Shown here piece by piece: positions 34,047-41,299 of a stretch of DNA of 64,000 bases (position 1 is the stretch's first letter; each line of letters opens with the position of its first letter). Origin of the DNA: Clostridiales bacterium (lineage in GTDB: Bacteria > Bacillota > Clostridia > Christensenellales > Borkfalkiaceae). A program made the translations under genes and the position numbers. Under the pieces are notes generated by a model, which saw only the letters and a program-made list of their open reading frames with translations, was not told where the DNA came from and did no database searches. The stretch is taken from positions 123,669 to 187,668 of the forward strand of contig SVHT01000003.1 in NCBI GenBank assembly GCA_015055615.1, in the 5' to 3' direction.

Positions 34047-34154
34047 GACAAAGGCGAAACCCTTTGCTCATGAATATGCTCACTATATATGTCAAACTCC
34101 TTTTTTGATGATAGAAAGCGTTGCGGTCCTCCTGCAACGTTTTCTATTTTTTTT
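34047..34154 (+). ncRNA. Candidate regulatory small RNA with CCUCCU loop
   Basis: A promoter and a very strong terminator enclose about 108 nt with no gene. The terminator is a 14-bp stem (ATAGAAAGCGTTGC / GCAACGTTTTCTAT, one G-T pair; 34111-34147) followed by seven T. Its 9-nt loop is GGTCCTCCT, complementary to Shine-Dalgarno sequences. Upstream, TGACA and TGTCA could close a domain containing a CAAAGG/CCTTTG hairpin. A 12-codon frame (MNMLTIYVKLLF, 34072-34110) is also present, so a leader peptide is the alternative. C-rich loops of this sort are used by Gram-positive small RNAs such as RsaE to block ribosome sites. Confidence 0.5.
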
Positions 34155-34236
34155 ATCCTCGGCAGGCGGTTTTTCGCCCCCTTTCCTTTATAAAGGAAAA
34201 AGTAGAAAAAGATACGGAAAAAATCGCGTGAAAGGC

Positions 34237-34265
34237 TTGACAAAATAAATACAGTCTGTTATAAT
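34237..34265 (+). promoter_or_regulatory. Promoter of the pfl operon
   Basis: Consensus TTGACA (34237-34242), 17-bp spacer, TATAAT (34260-34265). Confidence 0.85.
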
Positions 34266-34285
34266 GAAATTCGTGAGAACACATG

Positions 34286-34316
34286 GGCGTCACGCGGGCT
34301 CGCGGACGCCTTTTTT
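34286..34316 (+). terminator. Terminator-like hairpin in the pflA leader (possible attenuator)
   Basis: GGCGTC (34286-34291) pairs with GACGCC (34305-34310), with an inner CGCG/CGCG stem, followed by six T. It lies about 15-45 nt after the predicted start point and 60 nt before pflA, so it should stop most transcripts unless prevented. Confidence 0.7.
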
Positions 34317-34375
34317 CTGAAAGCGAAAAAAGTACGGATGCGCGGCGTGAAAGGCGGTATTTGAAAGGAGAAAAT

Positions 34376-35104
34376 ATGACGGGACGTATTCACTCGTTTG
34401 AATCTTTCGGTACGGTGGACGGACCGGGGATCCGATTTGTTGTATTTTTACAAGGCTGTCCCTTGCGCTGTCAATACTGCCACAACCCCGACACGTGGGA
34501 CGCTGGCGGGACGGAATATTCCGTGGACGAGATAATCGACCGCGTGCTGAAATACAAAAATTATTTTGGCGACCAAGGCGGTGTGACGGTTACGGGCGGC
34601 GAACCGTTGGTGCAGATTGATTTCGTGACGGAGCTGTTTACAAAGCTGAAACAAAAGGGCATACACACCTGCGTAGACACTTCGGGGATTATGTTTAACG
34701 GAGCTAGCGAGGCGAGCGTGCAAAAACACGAAAAATTGCTGACCGTTACCGATTTGTTTTTGCTTGATATCAAGCACATCGACGACGAGGCTTGCCAAAA
34801 GCTGACGGGAAAGAGCAACAAAAACACCTTAGATTTCGCTCGGTTTTTAAGCGATAGGGATAAAAAAATTTGGATTCGCCAAGTGTTGGTGCCGGGGCTT
34901 ACGGACAGCGAAGAGAGTTTGCTTAGAACGCGCGCGTTCATCGACAGCCTGCAAACGGTAGAAAAAGTGGAGGTTTTGCCCTACCACACGATGGGCGAAG
35001 TCAAGTATCAAAAGCTGGGGCTTGCCTATCCGCTCAAAGGCGTGGAAACGCCGACGAAAGAACAGGTGGCAAACGCAAAACGGATTTTAAGCGAAGGTAG
35101 ATAA
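34376..35104 (+). CDS. pflA: Pyruvate formate-lyase activating enzyme
   Basis: Radical-SAM enzyme of 242 residues that installs the glycyl radical on pyruvate formate-lyase. The iron-sulfur motif CPLRCQYC lies near residues 28-35, GGEPLVQ near 78, and the fold is typical. The frame is open upstream to an ATG at 34283, but AAAGGAG lies just before the ATG at 34376 and the family N-terminus begins there. Its TAA stop is directly followed by the ATG of the thioredoxin-like gene. The substrate here must be the separate glycyl-radical protein encoded at 37642. Confidence 0.93.
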   Translation: MTGRIHSFESFGTVDGPGIRFVVFLQGCPLRCQYCHNPDTWDAGGTEYSVDEIIDRVLKYKNYFGDQGGVTVTGGEPLVQIDFVTELFTKLKQKGIHTCVDTSGIMFNGASEASVQKHEKLLTVTDLFLLDIKHIDDEACQKLTGKSNKNTLDFARFLSDRDKKIWIRQVLVPGLTDSEESLLRTRAFIDSLQTVEKVEVLPYHTMGEVKYQKLGLAYPLKGVETPTKEQVANAKRILSEGR

Positions 35105-35425
35105 ATGAACGAAAAGGATTACAAAGAGCATTTAAAAGGACTTTGCTGTGTAGAAGTGAGCGGGGAATCCTGCGCAAACTGTCTGACGCTGATGCCGATT
35201 TTAAAAGAACTTTGCGACGCGCGGAACGATATTCGCCTCGTGCACGTAGAGGCGGACTACAACACTCTGCCTTTAATGGAAGAGTGGGAAATAGAAAAAG
35301 TTCCCACGATATTGCTTGTGGAAGACGGTGAAATTTTTGCCCGTTGCCACGGTTTCCAGCCCGAAGAAATTTTAGAAATTTGGTTGGACGCAAAGATTGA
35401 GGAAAGAAAAGCGGCAAAAAATTGA
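35105..35425 (+). CDS. Thioredoxin-like protein
   Basis: A 106-residue thioredoxin-fold protein with the redox motif CANC near residues 23-26 (in ESCANCLTLMP) and the cis-Pro region KVPTILLVEDG near 70. It starts directly after the pflA stop, so translation is coupled. Its position between pflA and pflB suggests that it keeps a cysteine or iron-sulfur protein of this system reduced, or repairs it; this is inference. It lacks the WCGPC active site of housekeeping thioredoxin. Confidence 0.8.
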   Translation: MNEKDYKEHLKGLCCVEVSGESCANCLTLMPILKELCDARNDIRLVHVEADYNTLPLMEEWEIEKVPTILLVEDGEIFARCHGFQPEEILEIWLDAKIEERKAAKN

Positions 35426-35441
35426 AAACAACGCCGAAAGC

Positions 35442-35460
35442 TTTCAAACAGAGTTTGAAA
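35442..35460 (+). other. Intercistronic hairpin before pflB
   Basis: Perfect 8-bp stem TTTCAAAC / GTTTGAAA with loop AGA and no T tail. It may be an RNA-processing or stability element. Confidence 0.55.
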
Positions 35461-35473
35461 ACGAGGGGCGAGG

Positions 35474-35501
35474 TTGATAAATAAACAAGAAAAAATATAT
35501 T
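35474..35501 (+). promoter_or_regulatory. Possible internal promoter of pflB
   Basis: TTGATA (35474-35479), 16-bp spacer, TATATT (35496-35501). The start point would leave a leader of only about 13 nt, so this is a weak call. Confidence 0.35.
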
Positions 35502-35520
35502 TTTATAGGAGTTACTGAAT

Positions 35521-37554
35521 ATGATGCAATACAAAGGTTGGGAAGGATTTGTTCCCGGTAAATGGTGCAACGACGAAGTAGACGTGCGCGATTTCATCCA
35601 GCACAACTACACGCCGTATGAAGGTGATTCGGCGTTCCTTGCTCCCGCAACGGAAGCTACGAAAAAGCTTTGGGCAATCGTTTGCGATTTGACCAAGAAA
35701 GAACTCGCGGCAGGCGGCGTTTTGGACGCAGATACGAAGGTTGTTTCCACGCTTACGTCCCACGACGCAGGTTATTTGGATAAGGACCTTGAAAAAATCG
35801 TAGGTGTGCAGACGGATGCACCTTTCAAACGTGCGTTGCAGCCCTTCGGTGGTCTTCGTATTTCCGAAAGCGCTTTGCAGCTTTACGGTTTTGAACTTGA
35901 TCCCTCCATCAAAGAAATTTTCACGAAATATCGCAAAACGCACAACGAAGGCGTATTTGATGCGTATACCCCGGAAATGAGAGCGGCTCGTTCCGCGCAC
36001 ATTTTGACCGGTCTTCCCGACGGTTACGGCAGAGGCCGTATCGTAGGCGACTACCGCCGTGTAGCTCTTTACGGTGTAGATTATCTTATCCAGAAGAAGG
36101 AAGAAGATAAGCTTGCTATGGGCGGCACGATGACCCCCGATAAGGTACGTGACCGTGAAGAAGTTTCCGAACAGATTAAGGCGCTCAAAGCTCTCAAAGA
36201 GATGGCTGCTAAATACGGTTGCGACATTTCCAAACCCGCAACGACGGCGCAGGAAGCAATTCAGGCGTTGTACTTTGGTTACCTTGGCGCAGTTAAAGAT
36301 CAAAACGGTGCTGCAATGTCTATCGGTAGAAACAGCACGTTCCTCGATATCTATATCGAACGTGACCTTAAAAAAGGTATTATCACCGAAGAACAGGCAC
36401 AGGAATTCATGGACCACTTCATTATGAAACTTCGTATCGTGAAATTCATGAGAACGAAGGAATACAATGAATTGTTCTCGGGCGACCCCACGTGGGTAAC
36501 GGAAGTAATCGGCGGTATGGGCGTAGACGGCAGAACGCTCGTTACCAAAAACTCCTTCCGTGTCTTGCACACGCTCGACAACCTCGGTCCCGCACCCGAA
36601 CCCAACCTCACCGTTTTGTGGTCGAAGAGATTGCCCATCGCATTCAAGAGATACTGCGCGGAAATTTCCATCCGTACGTCCTCTATCCAGTACGAAAGCG
36701 ACGATTTGATGCGTCCTGAAATGGGTGACGACTACTGTATCGCTTGCTGCGTAAGCTGTATGAAAGTTGGTAAAGACATGCAGTTCTTCGGCGCAAGAGC
36801 AAACCTTGCAAAGTGCTTGCTGTATGCAATCAACGGCGGTAAGGACGAACTTATCCTCGACAAAAAGACGGGCAAGCCCATGCAGGTTTCCCCCGAATTT
36901 ATGCCGATTACCAGCAACGACGCGCTTGACTTTGAAGACGTAAAGGCGAAGTTCGATAACATGATGACGTGGCTTGCAGAACTGTATGTAAACACGCTCA
37001 ACGTTATCCACTACATGCACGATAAGTATTCTTACGAATCGTTGGAAATGGCATTGCACGATACGAAAGTTCGCCGTTTCTTCGCAACGGGTATCGCTGG
37101 TCTTTCCTGCGCGGCTGACTCGCTTTCCGCTATTAAGTACGCAAAGGTATATCCTATCCGTAACGAACACGGCATCGTGGTAGATTTCCGTATCGAAGGC
37201 GACTTCCCTAAATACGGTAACAACGACGACAGAGCAGACGAGCTTGCAGTATGGCTTTTGAAGACGTTCATGAAGAAGGTTAAGAGCCACTACACCTATC
37301 GTGAAAGCGTTCCTACGACGTCGATTTTGACGATTACGTCCAACGTCGTATACGGTAAGAAGACGGGTAACACGCCTGACGGCCGCCGTGGCGGTACGCC
37401 TCTTGCACCTGGCGCAAACCCGATGCACGGTAGAGATAGCAACGGCGCGTTGGCATCTTTGGAATCGGTTGCAAAATTGCCTTACGAATATTCGAGAGAC
37501 GGTATTTCCAACACGTTCTCGATTATGCCCGCATCGCTTGGTAAAGACGACTAA
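35521..37554 (+). CDS. pflB: Pyruvate formate-lyase catalytic body lacking the glycyl-radical domain
   Basis: Converts pyruvate and CoA to acetyl-CoA and formate. The 677 residues align with the first nine tenths of [12 protein letters not shown] at the N-terminus, the catalytic Cys-Cys pair in IACCVSCMK near residue 408, and the late motifs [11 protein letters not shown] and [12 protein letters not shown]. The chain then stops with TAA, exactly where other PFLs continue into the glycyl-radical domain. That domain is a separate gene at 37642, with its own ribosome site. TAGGAG precedes the ATG. It is very likely functional only together with that partner. Confidence 0.93.
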   Translation: MMQYKGWEGFVPGKWCNDEVDVRDFIQHNYTPYEGDSAFLAPATEATKKLWAIVCDLTKKELAAGGVLDADTKVVSTLTSHDAGYLDKDLEKIVGVQTDAPFKRALQPFGGLRISESALQLYGFELDPSIKEIFTKYRKTHNEGVFDAYTPEMRAARSAHILTGLPDGYGRGRIVGDYRRVALYGVDYLIQKKEEDKLAMGGTMTPDKVRDREEVSEQIKALKALKEMAAKYGCDISKPATTAQEAIQALYFGYLGAVKDQNGAAMSIGRNSTFLDIYIERDLKKGIITEEQAQEFMDHFIMKLRIVKFMRTKEYNELFSGDPTWVTEVIGGMGVDGRTLVTKNSFRVLHTLDNLGPAPEPNLTVLWSKRLPIAFKRYCAEISIRTSSIQYESDDLMRPEMGDDYCIACCVSCMKVGKDMQFFGARANLAKCLLYAINGGKDELILDKKTGKPMQVSPEFMPITSNDALDFEDVKAKFDNMMTWLAELYVNTLNVIHYMHDKYSYESLEMALHDTKVRRFFATGIAGLSCAADSLSAIKYAKVYPIRNEHGIVVDFRIEGDFPKYGNNDDRADELAVWLLKTFMKKVKSHYTYRESVPTTSILTITSNVVYGKKTGNTPDGRRGGTPLAPGANPMHGRDSNGALASLESVAKLPYEYSRDGISNTFSIMPASLGKDD

Positions 37555-37580
37555 TCTGGTATCAGTCAAAAAAATCACGG

Positions 37581-37609
37581 CTGCGCCGTCGCAAAATGGC
37601 GGCGTAGCA
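37581..37609 (+). other. Strong hairpin between the two halves of pyruvate formate-lyase
   Basis: 11-bp stem GCTGCGCCGTC / GGCGGCGTAGC (two G-T pairs) with a 7-nt loop. No T run follows on the plus strand, so it is not a normal terminator. It may protect the upstream message end or mark a processing site. Confidence 0.7.
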
Positions 37610-37641
37610 ATCAAAAAATAAAATTATAAGGAGATAATATT

Positions 37642-37875
37642 ATGTCGAACAGAGTAGATAATTTGGTTAACATGTTAGACGGCTACGTAGGTGACGGTGG
37701 TCACCACCTTAACGTAAACGTATTCGATCGTGAAACTCTTTTGGATGCGCAGGCGCACCCTGAAAAGTATCCTCAGCTCACCATCCGCGTTTCCGGTTAT
37801 GCAGTAAACTTCATTAAGCTTACGAAAGAACAGCAGGATGACGTTATTTCCAGAACGATTCACGAATCCATGTAA
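37642..37875 (+). CDS. Stand-alone glycyl-radical domain of pyruvate formate-lyase
   Basis: A 77-residue protein equal to the C-terminal end of PFL. It opens [16 protein letters not shown], where full-length PFLs continue after LGKDD, and contains the glycyl-radical motif RVSGYAVNF with the radical Gly at residue 52. It ends [18 protein letters not shown] as PFL does. AAGGAG lies 8 nt before the ATG and a strong terminator follows. GrcA (YfiD) of E. coli is similar in size but acts as a spare part beside a complete PFL; here the main enzyme has no such domain, so this protein must be its essential subunit. Confidence 0.93.
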   Translation: MSNRVDNLVNMLDGYVGDGGHHLNVNVFDRETLLDAQAHPEKYPQLTIRVSGYAVNFIKLTKEQQDDVISRTIHESM

Positions 37876-37917
37876 TTGTTCGTGCAATGCGAAACAGAGA
37901 TAACAAACGATGAAACG

Positions 37918-37952
37918 AACTGCCGTCGAGTATTTCCCGACGGCAGTTTTTT
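37918..37952 (+). terminator. Terminator of the pfl operon
   Basis: 11-bp perfect stem AACTGCCGTCG / CGACGGCAGTT with a 9-nt loop and a T run. Confidence 0.92.
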
Positions 37953-37991
37953 AAAAAATAAACGCAATAGTATGCGTTTTAGGGGAAGAAT

Positions 37992-39257
37992 ATGAAAAAG
38001 ATGATAAAAAAACTATTGGCGCTCGTCACGTCGCTGACGTTGTTTTCCACCTTGTCCGCGTGCGCTTTGTTGGAAGAAAAGAATTCCAACAACTCCAACA
38101 GCGAGAGCTTTTCGGAAAATATAAACTCGTCCGAAGACGTGACCTCGTCCGAAGACGTTAGCTCGTCCGAAGAGATTAGCTCGTCCGAGGACAGTACTTC
38201 GTCCGAAGACAGTACTTCGTCCGAAGATATGACCTCGTCCGAGGACAGTACTTCGTCCGAAGACAGCGGTACGGGCGATATCGTAACGGCAGAGTTGAGC
38301 ATTCATTTTTTGGAACTTGGCAACAAATACACGGGGGATTGCACGCTGATTAAGGTGGGTGATACCGAGGTGTTGATTGACGCAGGCTCGCGCAAAGGCT
38401 CGGCGGAGACGATTGTGCCGTACGTACAGCAATATTGCACGGACGGCGTGCTGGAATACGTCATTGCAACGCACGCCCATCAGGACCATGTCGCGGGCTT
38501 TGTCGGCACAACCAAGATTGACGGTATTTTCGAGAGCTTTGTCTGCGAAACGATTATCGATTATCCGTTGTCCAATTCGACAGCCAAAATACGTCAAGAA
38601 TACGAGGCCCTGCGTGATGCGGAGGTCGAGGCGGGCGCAAAACATTATACGGCGTTGCAATGTTGGAACGAAACGGACGGCGCGCAACGTTCGTATCAGC
38701 TTGGCGAAGGCGTTACGATGAACATCTTGTATCAGCGTTTCTACGAAGAAACGACGAGCGACGAAAACGATTATTCGGTGTGTATGTTGCTTACGCAGGG
38801 CGAGAAGAATTATCTGTTTACGGGGGATTTGGAGCACGAAGGCGAACAGTCGTTGGTTGAGAGCAACGATTTGCCGAAATGCGACCTTTTCAAAGGCGGA
38901 CACCACGGCAGTCCCACGTCCAACACACCCGAGCTTTTTGCGGTAATTCAGCCGAAAATCGTATGCGTATGCTGTTGCTGCGGGAGTGACGAATACACGG
39001 AAAACGTAATGAATATGTTCCCCTCGCAGGCATTTGTCGATAACGTTGCGCCCTATACCGACAAGGTGTACGTAACGACGATTGTGTCGGATAACAAAGA
39101 CGGGTTTGCGTCTATGAACGGCAATATTGTGGTTGCGTCCGACGGCGAAACGGTGACTGTAAACGGCTCTAACAACAATACGCTCTTTAAAGATACGGAT
39201 TGGTTTAAAGCCAACCGCGTAATGCCCGACGCGTGGAAAGAAGAGTTAAAAGTATAG
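37992..39257 (+). CDS. Metallo-beta-lactamase-fold lipoprotein (ComEC-like hydrolase)
   Basis: A 421-residue predicted lipoprotein. The signal peptide ends in the lipobox LSAC, with Cys near residue 24. A low-complexity Ser/Asp/Glu linker (SSED repeats, residues about 44-95) sets off a metallo-beta-lactamase domain. Metal ligands are in THAHQDHVAG near residue 160, FTGDLE near 277 and GGHHGSPTS near 298. The domain resembles the extracellular hydrolase part of ComEC. It should sit on the outer face of the membrane; a nuclease or phosphodiesterase role is inferred. GGGGAAG precedes the ATG. Confidence 0.85.
   Translation: MKKMIKKLLALVTSLTLFSTLSACALLEEKNSNNSNSESFSENINSSEDVTSSEDVSSSEEISSSEDSTSSEDSTSSEDMTSSEDSTSSEDSGTGDIVTAELSIHFLELGNKYTGDCTLIKVGDTEVLIDAGSRKGSAETIVPYVQQYCTDGVLEYVIATHAHQDHVAGFVGTTKIDGIFESFVCETIIDYPLSNSTAKIRQEYEALRDAEVEAGAKHYTALQCWNETDGAQRSYQLGEGVTMNILYQRFYEETTSDENDYSVCMLLTQGEKNYLFTGDLEHEGEQSLVESNDLPKCDLFKGGHHGSPTSNTPELFAVIQPKIVCVCCCCGSDEYTENVMNMFPSQAFVDNVAPYTDKVYVTTIVSDNKDGFASMNGNIVVASDGETVTVNGSNNNTLFKDTDWFKANRVMPDAWKEELKV
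38127..38270 (+). repeat. 18-bp in-frame tandem repeat in the lipoprotein linker
   Basis: Eight 18-bp units, each starting TCGTCCGA, encode SSEDxx-type hexapeptides. Some units are identical (the fourth and seventh), so copy number may vary by slippage. Confidence 0.85.
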
Positions 39258-39282
39258 GCAAAAAATGCGAAAGGGGCATACC

Positions 39283-39296
39283 CGTGTCGCAACGAA
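39283..39296 (+). repeat. Dispersed intergenic repeat CGTGTCGCAACGAA, copy 1
   Basis: The same 14 bp recurs at 46303-46316, and a related sequence lies at 59947-59974. Each lies just after a stop codon. Confidence 0.5.
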
Positions 39297-39315
39297 ATAA
39301 AAAATGGAGAAAAGT

Positions 39316-40011
39316 ATGCAATTTTCCAGAACAGCGCTTTTGCTTGGGCAAGAGGGTGTTGAAAAACTGAAAAAGGCGCGCGTAGCGGTATTTGGCGTGG
39401 GCGGGGTCGGCGGTTACGCCGTAGAGGCGCTCGCCCGTAGCGGTGTGGGTACGCTGGACCTTATTGACAACGATACGGTCAGCCTGTCCAATATCAACCG
39501 CCAAATTATCGCCTTGCACTCTACCGTGGGACGGTTAAAAACGGAAGTGGCGGCGGAGCGCGCAAAAGATATCAATCCCGACATCACGGTGTATACGCAC
39601 AACGTATTTTATCTGCCTGAAACGGCGGCGCAATTTGACTTTTCCAAATACGACTACGTGGTGGACGCCATTGATACGGTCAGCGGAAAAATCGCTTTGA
39701 TAGAGCAAGCAAAGAAGGCAAACGTGCCGATTATTTCGGCTATGGGCGCGGGGAATAAAATGGACGCGACGGCGTTTAGGGTGGCAGACGTGTCTAAAAC
39801 AAGCGTATGTCCGTTGGCTCGGGTGATGCGTAGAGAGCTCAAAAAAAGGGGGATAGAACACTTGAAAGTGGTCTATTCGGAGGAAGAGCCTTTGCCCGCA
39901 AAAACGGTGGACGAGGAAACGGGGAAACCGATTCCCGCCAGCGTTGCGTTCGTGCCGTCCGTGGTCGGTCTTATCCTCGCCGGCGAGGTAATTAAAGATT
40001 TAATTAAATAA
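39316..40011 (+). CDS. tcdA: tRNA threonylcarbamoyladenosine dehydratase
   Basis: E1-like, ATP-dependent enzyme of about 231 residues that cyclises t6A37 of tRNA to ct6A. The nucleotide-binding loop FGVGGVGGYAVEALARSG lies near residue 26, and NINRQ near 60 and DAIDT near 116 are conserved. An ATG also occurs at 39304, but GGAG at 39306-39309 is correctly placed for the ATG at 39316. The usual MoeB/ThiF zinc cysteines are absent, which supports TcdA over those relatives. A short repeated sequence (39283-39296) lies upstream. Confidence 0.85.
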   Translation: MQFSRTALLLGQEGVEKLKKARVAVFGVGGVGGYAVEALARSGVGTLDLIDNDTVSLSNINRQIIALHSTVGRLKTEVAAERAKDINPDITVYTHNVFYLPETAAQFDFSKYDYVVDAIDTVSGKIALIEQAKKANVPIISAMGAGNKMDATAFRVADVSKTSVCPLARVMRRELKKRGIEHLKVVYSEEEPLPAKTVDEETGKPIPASVAFVPSVVGLILAGEVIKDLIK

Positions 40012-40017
40012 AAAAGA

Positions 40018-40050
40018 TTAGCCCGTTGTTGCGATGTAACGACGGGCTAA
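40018..40050 (-). terminator. Terminator facing the AT-rich insert
   Basis: 13-bp stem TTAGCCCGTTGTT / AACGACGGGCTAA with a 7-nt loop. The T run is on the minus strand, so it mainly ends the lipoprotein transcript, though it may also slow tcdA transcription. Confidence 0.75.
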
Positions 40051-40053
40051 TTA

Positions 40054-40595
40054 TCAATAGTATCCAAAATCTTTTAGACTATATCCACAATTTCTTAGGA
40101 TTCCATTTTCCAAGCATGATAGAAATTCTTTAAACAAATAAGAAATTCGATCGGCGTGTTTTTTTGGAACGGAAACAGTATCAAAAGTAAATGCTTTTTG
40201 ATTGCTATATTCCTCGGCATAGACTGTTCCTGAGGTATAAAAAATAAGTACAGAACTCATAGGATTTTCCGTGCTGAGTGAATAATCAAAAGAAATACCA
40301 GTGGTTTTGAAATTTTTATCAAAGGATAGAGAAAAGCTTTCATAATAAGAACCACTATAATTGCAAAAAATTTTTCCATCATCAAACATTCCGTCCCAAA
40401 AAAGGAAAATGACCCCCAAGCGAGCATAGCGAAATGTGAATTGTCTGCGTTCTTAATATAGGTGTCAATGCTTTCAAATAAGTTTTGCTTTGTAACTTCC
40501 CTATTTTTTTTACAGGCATTAAGACAGGGAAAAATTAGCAATAATAGGAATAAACAAGTAACAAAAAGTTGTTGATGAAGTTTTTTAATTTTCAT
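40054..40595 (-). pseudogene. Small lipoprotein gene with a frameshift at a G5 tract
   Basis: The ATG at 40595 has GGAG 5 nt upstream and starts a lipoprotein signal peptide (MKIKKLHQQLF..., lipobox LNAC near residue 28). The frame reads through HFAMLAWG near residue 61 and then continues as non-matching sequence. A second frame, starting at the same point (VIFLFWDGMFDDGKIF...), runs on to 40054 with sensible Tyr/Ser-rich sequence. One extra G in the GGGGG run (minus strand, 40417-40413) would join them into about 180 residues. Either the gene is broken, the tract is a slippage switch, or there is a base-call error. Function unknown. Confidence 0.6.
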
Positions 40596-41052
40596 TTTTT
40601 CTCCAATTTGCAAAAGGTTCGATTTCTCCTGATAAAATATTTTTTGATTTTCCAACATGAATATAGTCATTATAAATGTATAATTTCCAATGATATTGCT
40701 CATGGGTATTGTATTGCATAGTTTTAGAGGTTAATAAAGGTGATAGGCGTGTCCATTCAACAAAGAAGATTTGCTCGTTTTCTAAGCGGAAAACAAGCAG
40801 GCTTTTTTTGTAAGAATCCAGAATTTCTTTTTGCTTGATTGTTATATCAACCCAATAGCGGTTAACAGTTTTATAGAATTTTGAAGACGGAGAACAAAGG
40901 CACAGTTCTCGGTCTTTTGTTATAAAGAAAATTCTTTTTGGGGATAAATGAAACAAGGTAACACCGTAGCTACGTTCTATCTTTTCAACTACCTGCCGTA
41001 TAGGAATAATTCGGTAGCTTAAATTTGATTGTTTTTTGAAAGGAAGAAACAT
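40585..41052 (-). CDS. Unknown protein in the AT-rich insert
   Basis: A 155-residue protein, basic and aromatic-rich, without signal peptide or clear membrane helix. It starts MFLPFKKQSNLSYRIIPIRQ and ends PFANWRKNEN. I do not recognise a family. AAGGA lies 6 nt before the ATG, and its last codons overlap the lipoprotein start by 11 nt, so the two are translated together. Codons are far more A/T-rich than in the flanking genes, which suggests recent acquisition. Its promoter carries an operator-like box, so the XRE protein encoded opposite probably controls it. Confidence 0.65.
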   Translation of the reverse strand: MFLPFKKQSNLSYRIIPIRQVVEKIERSYGVTLFHLSPKRIFFITKDRELCLCSPSSKFYKTVNRYWVDITIKQKEILDSYKKSLLVFRLENEQIFFVEWTRLSPLLTSKTMQYNTHEQYHWKLYIYNDYIHVGKSKNILSGEIEPFANWRKNEN

Positions 41053-41155
41053 AAAAAATCCTTAAAATATATAAAAGTATTCTCAGCGTAAATTTAATTT
41101 TTCGTGAGAGGAAGAAAGATGGAAAATTCGTTCAATATATATATCTACCAAAAAA

Positions 41156-41240
41156 ACGACAATATGTCGTTCGATTAAATCACTCCTCAAGTATATACGA
41201 CAATTCGACGTTTGTCAAGCGTTTTACGACAAAATGTAGT
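41156..41240. promoter_or_regulatory. Three operator-like palindromes between the XRE gene and the two-gene operon
   Basis: Site 1, ACGACAATATGTCGT (41156-41170), is a perfect palindrome. Site 2, ACGACAATTCGACGT (41197-41211), fills the spacer of the minus-strand promoter. Site 3, ACGACAAAATGTAGT (41226-41240), has one mismatch between arms. An extra half site TGTAGT lies at 41246. The common form is ACGACA-N3-TGTCGT. Confidence 0.75.
41190..41218 (-). promoter_or_regulatory. Promoter of the two-gene AT-rich operon
   Basis: Minus strand TTGACA (41218-41213), 17-bp spacer, TATACT (41195-41190). The spacer is almost entirely operator site 2. Confidence 0.82.
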
Positions 41241-41299
41241 AAAATTGTAGTGCAGATTAATTATAACAACAGTAGCAATAGAAACATTGGGAGCTTGTG

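Noticed and set aside
34283..34375. ATG at 34283 as the true start of pflA
   Set aside because: It lacks a ribosome site and would place the terminator hairpin inside the coding sequence; the ATG at 34376 with AAAGGAG is the family start. A regulatory role of the upstream frame is kept as a finding.
37555..37641. Frameshift or sequencing error explaining the PFL split
   Set aside because: The two parts are separated by 87 bp of non-coding sequence with a stop, a hairpin and a new ribosome site; a single base error cannot rejoin them.
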